DNA of 64,000 nt, taken from Syntrophopropionicum sp964397525. Lineage in GTDB: Bacteria; Bacillota; Desulfotomaculia; Desulfotomaculales; Pelotomaculaceae. Both the position numbers and the translations under genes were made by a program. Shown in pieces: positions 33,644 to 42,550 of this stretch (positions within the stretch are counted from its first letter, which is position 1; the number at the start of each line of letters is the position of its first letter). Location: positions 1 to 64,000 of the forward strand of contig CAYNIY010000003.1 of the NCBI GenBank assembly GCA_964397525.1, written 5' to 3'. The notes under the pieces were generated by a model. That model was not told the DNA's origin. It made no database searches and was given only the letters and a program-made list of their open reading frames with translations.

Positions 33644-34387
33644 TTGAAGATCTATGCCATCGGGGATGTCCACCTGTCTTTTCGCAAGCAAGCTAACCCT
33701 AATTGTTGGGACAGTGCGGAAATTTATAAGCCAATGGAATTGTTCGGTGAAAAATGGCGGGAGCATTACCGCAAGATATATAAGAACTGGATGGATACAG
33801 TAGAAACCGGTGATTTAGTCCTGATGCCCGGCGATATTTCTTGGGCTTTAAAACTTAATCAGGCAAAGTTTGACCTTGATTTTCTCGGCTTGCTGCCAGG
33901 GACAATATTATGTGTAGCCGGCAATCATGATTACTGGTGGCAGAGTCTTACACAGGTCAGGGCTGTCCTTCCCCCTAATATTAAGGTTATTCAGAACGAC
34001 TGCATACAATGCGGCGATCTCGCCGTTTGCGGATCCAGGGGGTGGTGGTGCCCTGGCTCCGAGCGCTTTAAAACAGAAGATTTAAAGATATACCGCAGGG
34101 AATTATTGCGGATGGAGAATTCGCTGCAGGGGGTTGTATCGAGAAAGTTAGAAGATATAATTGTATTAATTCATTTCATGCCTACAAATGAGTTTCATCA
34201 AAAAAATGAATTCATTGAGCTGTTTCAAAAATACGGGGTAAATACTGTGATTTATAGCCACCTTCATGGATCAGCAGCGCGCCTGCGCCTTCCCGACAGC
34301 GTCTGGGGCATTAATTTTTATCTTGTAAGTGCTGATTATGTTGACTTTACCCCGTTTGCGATCGAGACATTAAAACGCAGCTATTAA
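33644..34387 (+). CDS. Calcineurin-like metallophosphoesterase
   Basis: Cytoplasmic phosphoesterase of 247 residues with all dimetal-site motifs: GDVHLS, PGDISWAL, GNHDYWW, HFMP and SHLHG. The sequence and length match the YkuE-independent group of bacterial phosphohydrolases annotated only as predicted; no substrate can be read. Start TTG 33644 behind GAGGGGGAG. The following HAD gene begins about 40 bp later on the same strand. Confidence 0.88.
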   Translation: MKIYAIGDVHLSFRKQANPNCWDSAEIYKPMELFGEKWREHYRKIYKNWMDTVETGDLVLMPGDISWALKLNQAKFDLDFLGLLPGTILCVAGNHDYWWQSLTQVRAVLPPNIKVIQNDCIQCGDLAVCGSRGWWCPGSERFKTEDLKIYRRELLRMENSLQGVVSRKLEDIIVLIHFMPTNEFHQKNEFIELFQKYGVNTVIYSHLHGSAARLRLPDSVWGINFYLVSADYVDFTPFAIETLKRSY

Positions 34388-34427
34388 GTAAATTGCTTTG
34401 AATAAACTGGCAAAGGATGAACATTCA

Positions 34428-35060
34428 ATGACTACGGAAGCAGTTTTATTTGATCTGGATGGTACTTTGGTTGATTCATTGCCTTTGATATTCAGGACAT
34501 ATCGGCAGGTTTTTGCTGATATGGGCATGCCGTGGCATGAAAGCGATGTAGAGAAAATGATTGGGTTGCCTTTGAAGGACATCGGGAAGTATTTTACCGG
34601 GAAAGATGAGTCCAGGTTTGAGGAACTCTACCAGTTTTATTATCACCGGGATCATGATATTTTTACCAGGCTCTATCCCGGCACACTGAAGATGCTGCAA
34701 AATCTTGAGAAACACAAAATCAAGCTGGGGATTGTAACATCCAAGGGAAGGTCCGGAACTGCAAAAACTGTTGCTTTTACCGGGCTTGATCGTTTTATGA
34801 ATATAATTGTGACCGCGCATGATGTTATAAAGCATAAGCCCGATCCGGAACCCCTGTTGAACGCAATAGAATTCCTGGGGGTACAGGTTGTCAGGACCAT
34901 ATTTGTTGGTGACAGCAGATTTGATATTTTGACCGGACAGAATGCCGGCGCCCGTACCCTTGGTGTAACCTGGGGTTTAGAGAGCCGTGAAGAATTGGCA
35001 TGCCTGCAGCCGGATGGCATGATAGACCGATGGGAAGAATTGATTGAGTTTATCAGCTGA
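34428..35060 (+). CDS. HAD-family phosphatase (PpaX/Gph-like)
   Basis: Haloacid-dehalogenase phosphatase of 210 residues. FDLDGTLVDS gives the nucleophilic and acid Asp, VTSKGRS the Thr/Ser of motif II, HKPDPEP the Lys of motif III and VGDSRFDI the metal-binding acidic pair; a helical cap lies between motifs I and II. Resembles PpaX pyrophosphatase and phosphoglycolate phosphatase; these cannot be separated by sequence reading. The start is ATG 34428, ten bases after AAAGGA; a TTG start at 34398 is possible. Confidence 0.88.
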   Translation: MTTEAVLFDLDGTLVDSLPLIFRTYRQVFADMGMPWHESDVEKMIGLPLKDIGKYFTGKDESRFEELYQFYYHRDHDIFTRLYPGTLKMLQNLEKHKIKLGIVTSKGRSGTAKTVAFTGLDRFMNIIVTAHDVIKHKPDPEPLLNAIEFLGVQVVRTIFVGDSRFDILTGQNAGARTLGVTWGLESREELACLQPDGMIDRWEELIEFIS

Positions 35061-35091
35061 TAAGCGATAATTCTCTACGGGGGCATGGACT

Positions 35092-35373
35092 TTGATAATT
35101 GGAGTTATGACGGTTGAATTGCACCTGGGGGATGCAAATTCCCTCAAGGAAAAGAGAAGGATTTTAAAAAGTTTAATTGAACGGATAAAAAACCGTTTTA
35201 ATGTTTCTGTGGCTGAGGTTGCACAACAGGATCTTTGGCAGAGATCAACTCTTGGTATTTCTATTGTCAGCTGTGATCAGGCCTTCGTGCACAAGGTATT
35301 AGCCGCTGTAATTAAATTTATCGAAGCACAGGGCACAGTATTGATCACAAACTATCAAACAGAAATTTTATAG
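35092..35373 (+). CDS. DUF503 (YlxP-like) protein
   Basis: Protein of 93 residues with the DUF503 pattern: IGVMTVELHLGDANSLKEKR, then LKSLIERIKNRFNVSVAEV and LGISIVSCD. B. subtilis YlxP of this family is encoded beside rbfA and is thought to be involved in ribosome assembly, but no function is firmly known. Start TTG 35092 behind GGGGGC. Same strand as the preceding HAD gene, 31 bp apart. Confidence 0.9.
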   Translation: MIIGVMTVELHLGDANSLKEKRRILKSLIERIKNRFNVSVAEVAQQDLWQRSTLGISIVSCDQAFVHKVLAAVIKFIEAQGTVLITNYQTEIL

Positions 35374-35477
35374 ATTTGATTGATATATTTACGAGCAAAG
35401 CAGGTTAGCTTTTGTTACAATTAATTTATGAAAAAGCTGAACCTTTATAGTATATAAAATTAAGGAGGTATGAAAAA

Positions 35478-35996
35478 ATGAGTGAAGATCTGGTCCAAAA
35501 GGCAAAAGACAACGCCAAACAGAACTTTAAAGACGGACTCAACTGCTCGGAATCTGTGTACAAAGCTGTTATTGACACCGGGGTTGCTGACATCAGCCCA
35601 GAAACCGTGTCCCTGGCTACCGGATTCGGCGGCGGCCTGGGCCTTTCCGGAAACAACTGCGGCGCCCTGATCGGGGCCATTATGGCAGTGGGCGCTGTAC
35701 ATGGGCGGCGCAACCCGCTGGAGGGCGAATTTAAAGACAGGGTTGACAGGCTTTACGGTAATCCGGGACTGTACCGCTTATTTAACGGGATGGCCCACGA
35801 ATTTAAAGAAAAATTTGGCGCGCTGGACTGCGGGAAACTCAATGAAGCATACCCGGAATGGTTCGACAAAGACAGGGCCAGGGGCTGTATGAAGATGGTG
35901 ATCTACGCGGCAGGCATGGCTATGGAATATATACTTAAGGGAGAAAAAGAAGGTTATACACAGGCCTTTGGTTTCAACATGGCCGGCAGGAAATAG
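35478..35996 (+). CDS. C_GCAxxG_C_C family redox-like protein
   Basis: Protein of 172 residues in the family named for its conserved cysteines: Cys in LNCSES, the NNCGALIGAIMAVG motif, Cys in ALDCGKL and Cys in ARGCMKM. These conserved cysteines are thought to be redox active or to bind metal. No signal peptide. Start ATG 35478 behind AAGGAGG, a strong site. Single gene; function unknown. Confidence 0.88.
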   Translation: MSEDLVQKAKDNAKQNFKDGLNCSESVYKAVIDTGVADISPETVSLATGFGGGLGLSGNNCGALIGAIMAVGAVHGRRNPLEGEFKDRVDRLYGNPGLYRLFNGMAHEFKEKFGALDCGKLNEAYPEWFDKDRARGCMKMVIYAAGMAMEYILKGEKEGYTQAFGFNMAGRK

Positions 35997-36090
35997 CGGC
36001 CCAGCGAAGATATTGTTCAATTAATAATGAATTTGTTGATATTTGTGCTGCCATTATAAGCTAATACTGAACTCCCGGGGAGGATATTTC

Positions 36091-38010
36091 TTGAAAAAAT
36101 ACCTTTACATCGGCAGCCTTTTTGTGCTGCTAATTTTGGTTGTTTTGTTTGTATTACAACGGACACGTCCTGCGGCCTTTCCTATTTACCAGGATGGAGC
36201 ATCCTGGGAGAGTAAGAGGAAAATGGCGCTAATCCGCTTGGAGGATGTCAGTCCCGGTATATACAATACCAGGGAAAGCCTGGATAAGCTTGAAGCCATA
36301 GCAAACTATTTATATGACGAGGGAGTCCCGTTTCAAGTTTCAGTCATCCCGGTTTATAAAGATCCCGGCAATAACATAGATGTAAGCATCGGTGACACAG
36401 ACAATCCCCAGGTTCAGGATTTTATCAAGACAATCAAGTACATGCGGGATAAGGGCGGCAAAATAGGCCTGCACGGTTATACTCACCAGTATCTCAAAGA
36501 GGTTACCGGCGCCGGGTACGAATTCAAGGAAAGCGGGACACTCGTATATGCCCAGCCAGCTTATGCCGAAGAAAGGACCAGGCAGGCGTTGGAGGTGATG
36601 GACAAGGTTGGTATCCCAGTTGATTACTGGGAAACTCCTCATTATACTGCCACGCAGGAGCAGTACCGGGTTTTCAGCAAATACTTTGGGTTGATCTATG
36701 ACCCCAACCCGTTAGACAAAAAATTCAAAAACATGAGCTCCTGGGACAGCACCGGTACTGACAATGAATGTGCTATTTTTGTACCTGCTCCGCTGCTGAA
36801 TATAAATGACGATAAAGATGTAAATAGGATTTTCAGCCAGCTGGATAAAAATGATCCGGTAATGTTGGCTAGTTTCTTTTTCCATCCTTACCAGGAGTTT
36901 AAGTCCATGTACAGAGTGAGAGCGGAAGAGGGTTATTATTTCTACGCGCATGAAACTGATTCGTACCTGCACAGGCTGATTGAAGGGTTCAAAGAAAGAG
37001 GTTACAGGTTTGTCTCAGTTTTTGATCTGATTGATTTTTTGCCGGCCCAGAGGATTACCAGTATTTCTGCTTTTAATGACGGAAAAATACTGACCGGGGA
37101 TGTTGACGGTGACGGACGCAGTGACTTTATAGCGGGTGAATCAGCTTCAGGGCGCTGGGTTGTTGCCAAAAGTGAGATCGAGCAATTACTGCCAAGAAAC
37201 AAACCTCAGTCATTTCGAGAGCCTGAGGAATGGCTCAACAACTGGGGCCAGAATGGCACAAAAGATTTTGTCGCTGGTGATTGTAACGGTGATGGGAAAA
37301 TGGATTTACTTTACAGGGACAGCGCTACTGGAGAGATTCAGGTCGCCTTGAGCGATGGCAGTAAATTCATAACCCAGGAGCAGCCATGGGGCAGTTTTGA
37401 TATTTCAAATGGAGCGGTAGGGATTTTCACAGGCTATTTTAATAGAGACAATAAAGAAGACCTGTTGTTTTGGATTCAAAGTGAAGGTACAGCCTATGTT
37501 GCCCTTAGCAGCGGCAGCGGTTTTTCTCCAGCCAAAGTATGGCTGGAGAATTGGCAGAACATCGCCGGCTCATTGATCCTCACCGGTGATTTCAGCGGGG
37601 ATGGGAAAACAGACCTGGCAGCCTTTGACAAAAACAACGGTGCCTTAAAGTTGGCTTTAAATATTAATTCAGGCTTTGATCCAGCTGCGGGTGAAGACGG
37701 CCAGCCAGTGAATTTTGTTACCGGTGAAAGGTGGCAGGTATTGTCCGGAGATTTTACCGGAGACGGCGTTGATGATATATTGGCTTATGATTGCACCGAA
37801 GGCAAATGGGAGTTTATCCTCTCAAAAGATAGGTATTTTTACAGGGAAGGCTGGCCATTTGTATATTGTAAAGATGCGGCAGGAGAAGCCATTGTCGGTG
37901 ATTTTAACGGCGACAAGAAATATGACCTGGCAGTGGCGCGCCATTTCACAGACAGCCTGACTTCTGTTGACATTGCTGTTTCAGTAATAAACAGCAATAA
38001 TGCTCCTTAA
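36091..38010 (+). CDS. Anchored DUF2334 deacetylase-like protein with FG-GAP repeats
   Basis: Surface protein of 639 residues. The N-terminus is a basic patch and one hydrophobic helix (LYIGSLFVLLILVVLFVL), an uncleaved anchor or signal peptide. Residues 45-310 match the DUF2334/polysaccharide-deacetylase-like fold (ALIRLEDVSPGIYN, then IGLHGYTHQYL). The last 300 residues have at least five calcium-binding FG-GAP/VCBS units: GDVDGDGRSDF, GDCNGDGKMDL, GDFSGDGKTDL, GDFTGDGVDDI and GDFNGDKKYDL, which together would make a beta-propeller. It may modify or bind an extracellular polysaccharide. Start TTG 36091 behind GGGGAGG. Confidence 0.88.
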   Translation: MKKYLYIGSLFVLLILVVLFVLQRTRPAAFPIYQDGASWESKRKMALIRLEDVSPGIYNTRESLDKLEAIANYLYDEGVPFQVSVIPVYKDPGNNIDVSIGDTDNPQVQDFIKTIKYMRDKGGKIGLHGYTHQYLKEVTGAGYEFKESGTLVYAQPAYAEERTRQALEVMDKVGIPVDYWETPHYTATQEQYRVFSKYFGLIYDPNPLDKKFKNMSSWDSTGTDNECAIFVPAPLLNINDDKDVNRIFSQLDKNDPVMLASFFFHPYQEFKSMYRVRAEEGYYFYAHETDSYLHRLIEGFKERGYRFVSVFDLIDFLPAQRITSISAFNDGKILTGDVDGDGRSDFIAGESASGRWVVAKSEIEQLLPRNKPQSFREPEEWLNNWGQNGTKDFVAGDCNGDGKMDLLYRDSATGEIQVALSDGSKFITQEQPWGSFDISNGAVGIFTGYFNRDNKEDLLFWIQSEGTAYVALSSGSGFSPAKVWLENWQNIAGSLILTGDFSGDGKTDLAAFDKNNGALKLALNINSGFDPAAGEDGQPVNFVTGERWQVLSGDFTGDGVDDILAYDCTEGKWEFILSKDRYFYREGWPFVYCKDAAGEAIVGDFNGDKKYDLAVARHFTDSLTSVDIAVSVINSNNAP

Positions 38011-38050
38011 AGATAATTATCATTAATTATGTAGAAAAGGTGATGGAAAA

Positions 38051-38365
38051 TTGAAAAAATTAGTGTTTGATGACTTCAGAGAACATTTTTTAGAGTGTCT
38101 GTCTCGTGAAATCGAGTTTGATCAAAGTGTTTGCAGCGAGAAAAACTGGACTGACACTGGAGATCTGAAAATCAGGAGGAAAGTTATGGAAGCATTAAAC
38201 AAAGAATTAAAAAAGAAGTACGACATGGAATTTGAAATCAACCAAAGGCTCTTATCAGTTGCAGGACCCGTGGAGAGCGCCATAATCCAGGCTTACCACG
38301 AGTTAAGCACAATAAATATAATGAAAAGGATAAACGCCAAAATAATTGCCAGACGGAGCAACTGA
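38051..38365 (+). CDS. Uncharacterised small helical protein
   Basis: Protein of 104 residues, no recognised family. It is rich in charged residues and predicted helices (FDDFREHFLECLSREIEFD and then KVMEALNKELKKKYDMEF). No signal, membrane segment or cysteine motif. Start TTG 38051 behind AAAGGTGATGG. It follows the FG-GAP protein gene by 40 bp and may be its operon partner. Confidence 0.65.
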   Translation: MKKLVFDDFREHFLECLSREIEFDQSVCSEKNWTDTGDLKIRRKVMEALNKELKKKYDMEFEINQRLLSVAGPVESAIIQAYHELSTINIMKRINAKIIARRSN

Positions 38366-38446
38366 TAAAAAGCAGAAGTTATTAGATAATTGAAAATATT
38401 TTTTAAAAATTGTAAAATTTTTAAAGCAATTTTTAAAATAGTGTTG

Positions 38447-38740
38447 TATAATAGTTTTTAAGAGGTTTGGTGAAGACCTATTTGCCGGGTCTGCATTAAA
38501 GTAACCGCCTCTAGTAAATGGTTTTTGGGGGTATAGTTAAACCGGCGAGGCCGGTGCTACTCACTGAAACAGATGTTTCAGCGGTGTGTACCGTGTCAGA
38601 GTGCTGATTTTTCTGTAGATCCCGAAGACTATTTTTATTTTTGGCAGGAAAGAGGTGATGAGTGCAAAATATAATTCGGAATAATTCTTATACTTAATGT
38701 TTTTGTATCAGCAAGATCAATTATGAGCATAACTAATAAA
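38447..38740 (+). ncRNA. Structured leader of the OFA transporter gene (class not recognised)
   Basis: A TATAAT at 38447-38452 could start a transcript about 300 nt ahead of the carrier gene. The leader contains several hairpins: AGACC with GGTCT, ACCGGC-GAG-GCCGGT, and CTGAAAC-AGAT-GTTTCAG, and GAGG near 38461 can pair with CCTC at about 38510. The density of stable helices in an otherwise AT-rich gap suggests a regulatory RNA or riboswitch. I compared it by eye with common classes (TPP, cobalamin, SAM, lysine, glycine, GEMM) and found no match. Confidence 0.45.
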
Positions 38741-38759
38741 AATGAAAGGACGTGAACTT

Positions 38760-40049
38760 ATGCCTAGATGGGTACCTGTATTAGGAGGGTTTTTAGGCAG
38801 CACTACCTGCGGTTTGCTGCTGTATGCATTCAGCGTATTCATTAAGCCCCTGCGGACAGAATTCGGCTGGACGGCTACCCAGGTTGGTTTGGCCTACGCT
38901 ATTGTTGTTCTGGTATTTGGACTGATGACATTTCCCGCCGGCAAACTGAGTGACAAGTTTGGGCCCAGGCCGGTTGTGGTTATCGGGGGAGCCATCCTTG
39001 GTATCGGCTTCTACATGGTATCAACCTTAAAAGGACCGGAAGATTTAAGCAAATTATATCTGTACTATGGCCTTATCGCTGGTTTTGGAGGCGGGATGGT
39101 TTACCTGCCGCCAATTGCTACCGCACCCAAATGGTGGCCCGACCGTCGGGCCCTGGCCACCGGCCTCTCGGTGGTTGGTCTCGGATTGGGTTCGTTCATC
39201 ATGGGCCCGTTGGCGACATCCATGATTAACAACCCGGCTATCGGCAACGGCAGCGCGCTGCCGGTGTTCAAGTATGTAGGTATGGCGATGTTTGTTATGG
39301 CTATCGTCGCTGGTCTGTGCCTGTCTAATCCGCCGGCCGGCTACAAGCCGCCCGGTTGGAACCCGCCCGCGCCGAAGGCTGGCGCACCCAAAACGGGCAG
39401 GGACTTTACCTTCGGGGAGACAGTCAAGTCTATTCAGTTCTGGCTGCTTTACGCAGCGTATTTCTGCGGTTCATTTGCCGGCCTAATGGTTATCGGTGTT
39501 ATGGCCGCCCACGGCATCAATGAGATGACTAAAGAAGCGGCTGCCCTTGCCGGGGTGGCTGTTAAGGAACTTCCGGCGGATGTTACGAAGGGCATTGCCA
39601 TGCAGGCCGCCATTGCGACCAGCTCACTAAACGGAGCCAACGCTCTGGTGCGGGTTCTGATTGGAGCTATTGCCGATAAGACGGGCACGAGAATCTGCTT
39701 CCTGGTCACCTTTATCCTGCAGGTTGTGGCCATGCTGGTATTGTTCCCGGTAGGAAAAACTCTTCTCCTGCTCTGCATTGTGGCAATCATCATCGGCTGG
39801 AACTACGGCGCCATGTTTACCCTGTTCCCGGCTACCTGCATGCAGTACTTCGGTCCGACAAACCAGGGTATCAACTACGGTCTGCTGTTCACCTCCTGGG
39901 GCATAGCCGGCTTTATATCGAACCTGCTGGCTGGCAGAATGTTCGATATGTTTGGCACATACTCCATGTCGTTTATTATCGGTGCTGTTTTCGTCGGCAT
40001 TGGTGTATTCTGCTTGTTAATCAGTAAAAAACCGGCAATTATGGAGTAA
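38760..40049 (+). CDS. OFA-family MFS organic-acid transporter
   Basis: Major facilitator of 429 residues with about 12 membrane helices. Signatures of the oxalate:formate antiporter family are the N-terminal VPVLGGFLGSTTCGLLLYAF, FGWTATQVGLAYA, the MFS loop GKLSDKFGPRP and a YGLIAGFGGGMVYLPPIAT helix. Substrates of this family include oxalate, formate and other carboxylates; here the neighbouring CoA-transferase genes suggest a carboxylic acid, which is inference. The start is ATG 38760, eight bases after AAAGGA; ATG 38742 precedes the site. A long structured leader precedes it. Confidence 0.88.
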   Translation: MPRWVPVLGGFLGSTTCGLLLYAFSVFIKPLRTEFGWTATQVGLAYAIVVLVFGLMTFPAGKLSDKFGPRPVVVIGGAILGIGFYMVSTLKGPEDLSKLYLYYGLIAGFGGGMVYLPPIATAPKWWPDRRALATGLSVVGLGLGSFIMGPLATSMINNPAIGNGSALPVFKYVGMAMFVMAIVAGLCLSNPPAGYKPPGWNPPAPKAGAPKTGRDFTFGETVKSIQFWLLYAAYFCGSFAGLMVIGVMAAHGINEMTKEAAALAGVAVKELPADVTKGIAMQAAIATSSLNGANALVRVLIGAIADKTGTRICFLVTFILQVVAMLVLFPVGKTLLLLCIVAIIIGWNYGAMFTLFPATCMQYFGPTNQGINYGLLFTSWGIAGFISNLLAGRMFDMFGTYSMSFIIGAVFVGIGVFCLLISKKPAIME

Positions 40050-40083
40050 TAACGTTTAACGAAAATATCAGTTCGTTTTTCAA

Positions 40084-40119
40084 AAAGGAGCACCCTGCAT
40101 CGCAGGGTGCTCCTTTTAC
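40084..40119 (+). terminator. Terminator after the OFA transporter
   Basis: AAAAGGAGCACCCTG pairs with CAGGGTGCTCCTTTT around a CATCG-type loop: a 14- to 15-pair stem with a T run, directly downstream of the transporter gene. Confidence 0.9.
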
Positions 40120-40145
40120 ATGAATAAAAATGTTAGGGTTAAAGG

Positions 40146-40490
40146 TTATTTAAAAATTTTTTCATAACAGGTACGGCAGACATAGAAGCCAACAGAACTG
40201 CGGCAAATAATCAGTTCCTCAAATTCTTCGCCGGGCTTCCACTGGATACATTCCGGGCAGCGTTCCAGTTCATTTTCATTCCACTGGCTGCCGCATGAAA
40301 AACAAGAGAATTGATTAACCGTGCTGATGCCTGCTTCGCCAGGTAATGCCAGCGATTGACTGCCGCATTTTGGACATTCATATAGTGGCACTATAACCTC
40401 ATATCCACATAAATTGCAGAAGAATTTGCCATCCGCTGCTATATGCCATTCACGGCGGCAGCGGGGGCATTCAAAAGCTGGGCTGCTCAT
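40146..40490 (-). CDS. Multi-zinc-ribbon protein
   Basis: Protein of 114 residues built of successive CxxC knuckles: ECPRCRREW, FFCNLCGYE, ECPKCGSQ, FSCFSCGSQ, RCPECIQW and VCRTCYEK. Twelve cysteines in six pairs could hold three zinc ions. The start is ATG 40490 behind GGAGG; upstream codons in frame have no ribosome binding site. Function unknown. Divergent from nothing close by; convergent with the transporter gene. Confidence 0.75.
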   Translation of the reverse strand: MSSPAFECPRCRREWHIAADGKFFCNLCGYEVIVPLYECPKCGSQSLALPGEAGISTVNQFSCFSCGSQWNENELERCPECIQWKPGEEFEELIICRSSVGFYVCRTCYEKIFK

Positions 40491-40625
40491 CTGGGTCGAC
40501 CTCCATCTGCACGGATTTTGCGATTTACTTATGATGCTTTGTTTAAATAATATATGCACACAGCCAGTCATGCAACCTCTCTTTTAAAGAAGCTTGAAAA
40601 ACAAAATGATTCAACTAAAAAATGC

Positions 40626-40656
40626 AAAAAAAACGCGCCTTTTGCTAAGGCGCGGA
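40626..40656 (-). terminator. Terminator of the leftward CoA-transferase operon
   Basis: On the minus strand CGCGCCTT and AAGGCGCG enclose a short AGCAA-type loop and are followed by TTTTTTTT. It is 55 bp beyond the stop of the subunit B gene. Confidence 0.88.
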
Positions 40657-40711
40657 TGAGCAGGGGGTAAAAATTGCATTAGAATATTTATTAAATAATA
40701 TTCCTTTAATT

Positions 40712-41527
40712 TTATTCTTTTATTTTCTTTCTCACGAAATAGCCCTTGGGATCGATGACTTCCCGGATCAGCCGGACTTCTTCAACTGTGGGCGGTTCAA
40801 AAGCATACACATCATCAGGGATAATCAGTTCGAACCCGGTCGCTTCCTGGACGCTCTTGATGGTCTCACCAGGAAGTGTTGCGATAAGCTTCATGCGCTT
40901 GGTATCATCATCAAAGCCCATAACGGCCTTGGTAGTGATGACTCTGTATGGGCCTTGTCCGGCCATGCCGGCGCGCCAGCGGGCATTGGGGGAACCATCC
41001 AGGTAGCCGGGGCTGGTGATATAGTCAATCTTTTCGTTGAAACGCCTGGGCTCGTGCACCATAATGATAATGGTACGCTCACAAGAGCAGGCCATGTCGC
41101 TGGCGCCGCCGCTGCCTGGAAGACGGGTCTTTGGCTTCTGGTAGCCTTCCGGGAAAGAACCCATCATGGTTGAATTCAGGTTGCCGTAGGGGTCAATCTC
41201 TGCGCCGCCTATAAACCCGAAGTCGCAAAAACCGCGCTGGGTCAGTTCAAAAGCAGAGTTAAGCCCGAGCAGGTAGTTGGCCTTAAAAGTAGTCCTGGAG
41301 CCGCCTACTGAAAGAGGCAGGCCGCGGGAGAGTTCTGGCCCTACAGCGCCTGCTTCAAACACCGGGACGATACCGGGTCCGTGTGTCAGCTGGGCCAGGG
41401 TGATTGCCACCATGGGCAGGCCTGTTCCAGCAAACACCACTTTATTGTCGATCAGGGTCCTGGACCCTGCCACAACGATCATTTCTTGGGGAGTAAAGTC
41501 TTCCGAATATTTTGCCACTTTTTCCAC
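40712..41527 (-). CDS. Glutaconate-type CoA-transferase subunit B (pair 1)
   Basis: Family I CoA-transferase small subunit, 271 residues. The catalytic Glu is probably Glu 58 in PVFEAGAVGPE, corresponding to the Glu of Acidaminococcus GctB; FIGGAEIDPYGNLN and LPGSGGASDMA are other conserved stretches. Together with the A subunit it would transfer CoA between acetyl-CoA (or another acyl-CoA) and a carboxylic acid. Start ATG 41527 behind GGAGGTGG; the stop of the A subunit is three bases upstream, so the two are coupled. Substrate unknown. A close paralogue lies at 44157. Confidence 0.88.
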   Translation of the reverse strand: MEKVAKYSEDFTPQEMIVVAGSRTLIDNKVVFAGTGLPMVAITLAQLTHGPGIVPVFEAGAVGPELSRGLPLSVGGSRTTFKANYLLGLNSAFELTQRGFCDFGFIGGAEIDPYGNLNSTMMGSFPEGYQKPKTRLPGSGGASDMACSCERTIIIMVHEPRRFNEKIDYITSPGYLDGSPNARWRAGMAGQGPYRVITTKAVMGFDDDTKRMKLIATLPGETIKSVQEATGFELIIPDDVYAFEPPTVEEVRLIREVIDPKGYFVRKKIKE

Positions 41528-41530
41528 CTC

Positions 41531-42550
41531 CTAACTTCCTAATACCGTGTAGGCTGCGTCAAGCCGAATGCCAGGCTCGAGTTTCTCTACATACTGAATT
41601 TGGCTCAGCGGGATCTTGTTGATGAACTCAGTTGTGTTTTCCACGCCGAAAATGTATTTGTCATAATATTCCTGGAGCGGAGCACGGTCACCTTTACGGA
41701 ATTTCTCACAGGCACCCCTGAACTCGGGGATGTGTTTTTCGTCATAGTAGTAAAGACCGCCGCTGTTGCCCGGGTATGCCCCATAAGGCACTTCAATAAC
41801 TGCATCTACTGAGAAGTAGGGGATGCTGATCCGGTTCGGGTAGCGGGTCATGTCATCATGCTCAATCAGGCGGTCACAGGTAACAATGGTGTGCGCAGCA
41901 GCCATGGATATTTCAGGGCAGGTAAAGAGTGGTCCCTGAATCCGGCAGTTGCCGTAAATGTCTGCTTCCTGGACATGAACGAGCGCGACGTTCGGGTGGG
42001 AGGCTGGCAGAAGCATGATCGGCCTGTTCGTAAACGGGCAGTCTTGAACTACAGCCCGGTTAGTCTTGAGCATGTCGCTGCCCATTGGGCTGCGGCAGGG
42101 GATAAAAGGCAGCCCCATGGAACCTGCTTTGAAACGGGCGGACATGTTGTAGTTACTCCAGTCTTCAAGTTCAATCAAAGAATTCTCAGTCATGTAACGC
42201 AGCAGCGGTGAAATGCCGAATGCTTCATGAGCCATGTAGGCAAGTTCCATTCTCTTAATACTGTTTTTGCTGTCGTCCAGACACATGGCTCCAGCCAGGT
42301 ATTCAGGTGCGAGGCCGGCAGACTGGTAAGAAAGTGTTAAGTTTTTTCTCCCCTGCCTGATGATCTCGTGCACGATGGCTATTGGCTGCCTGGCGTTAAC
42401 AAATCCGGCTATGCCAAGATTGTCTCCGTCTTTGACGTACTTTTGGACTGCCTCTTTCAGGCTTATTCTTTTGTCTCTTTTTGACTTGTCCTTGTTTGCC
42501 AGAAACTGCCTGGCTTCATCGGGTGATAGGCCTGTCCAGTACATATTCAC
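41531..42550 (-). CDS. Glutaconate-type CoA-transferase subunit A (pair 1)
   Basis: Large subunit, 339 residues. Diagnostic regions: SLKEAVQKYVKDGDNLGIAG, then AIVHEIIRQGRKNLTLSYQS, APEYLAGAMCLDD, FIPCRSPMGSDM and CPFTNRPIMLLPASHPNVAL. Starts ATG 42550 behind GGAAAAGGAGAG. It reads leftward from the intergenic region shared with pair 2, and its N-terminus YWTGLSPDEARQFL is collinear with that of the second A subunit, so the two pairs are paralogues arranged head to head. Confidence 0.88.
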   Translation of the reverse strand: MNMYWTGLSPDEARQFLANKDKSKRDKRISLKEAVQKYVKDGDNLGIAGFVNARQPIAIVHEIIRQGRKNLTLSYQSAGLAPEYLAGAMCLDDSKNSIKRMELAYMAHEAFGISPLLRYMTENSLIELEDWSNYNMSARFKAGSMGLPFIPCRSPMGSDMLKTNRAVVQDCPFTNRPIMLLPASHPNVALVHVQEADIYGNCRIQGPLFTCPEISMAAAHTIVTCDRLIEHDDMTRYPNRISIPYFSVDAVIEVPYGAYPGNSGGLYYYDEKHIPEFRGACEKFRKGDRAPLQEYYDKYIFGVENTTEFINKIPLSQIQYVEKLEPGIRLDAAYTVLGS

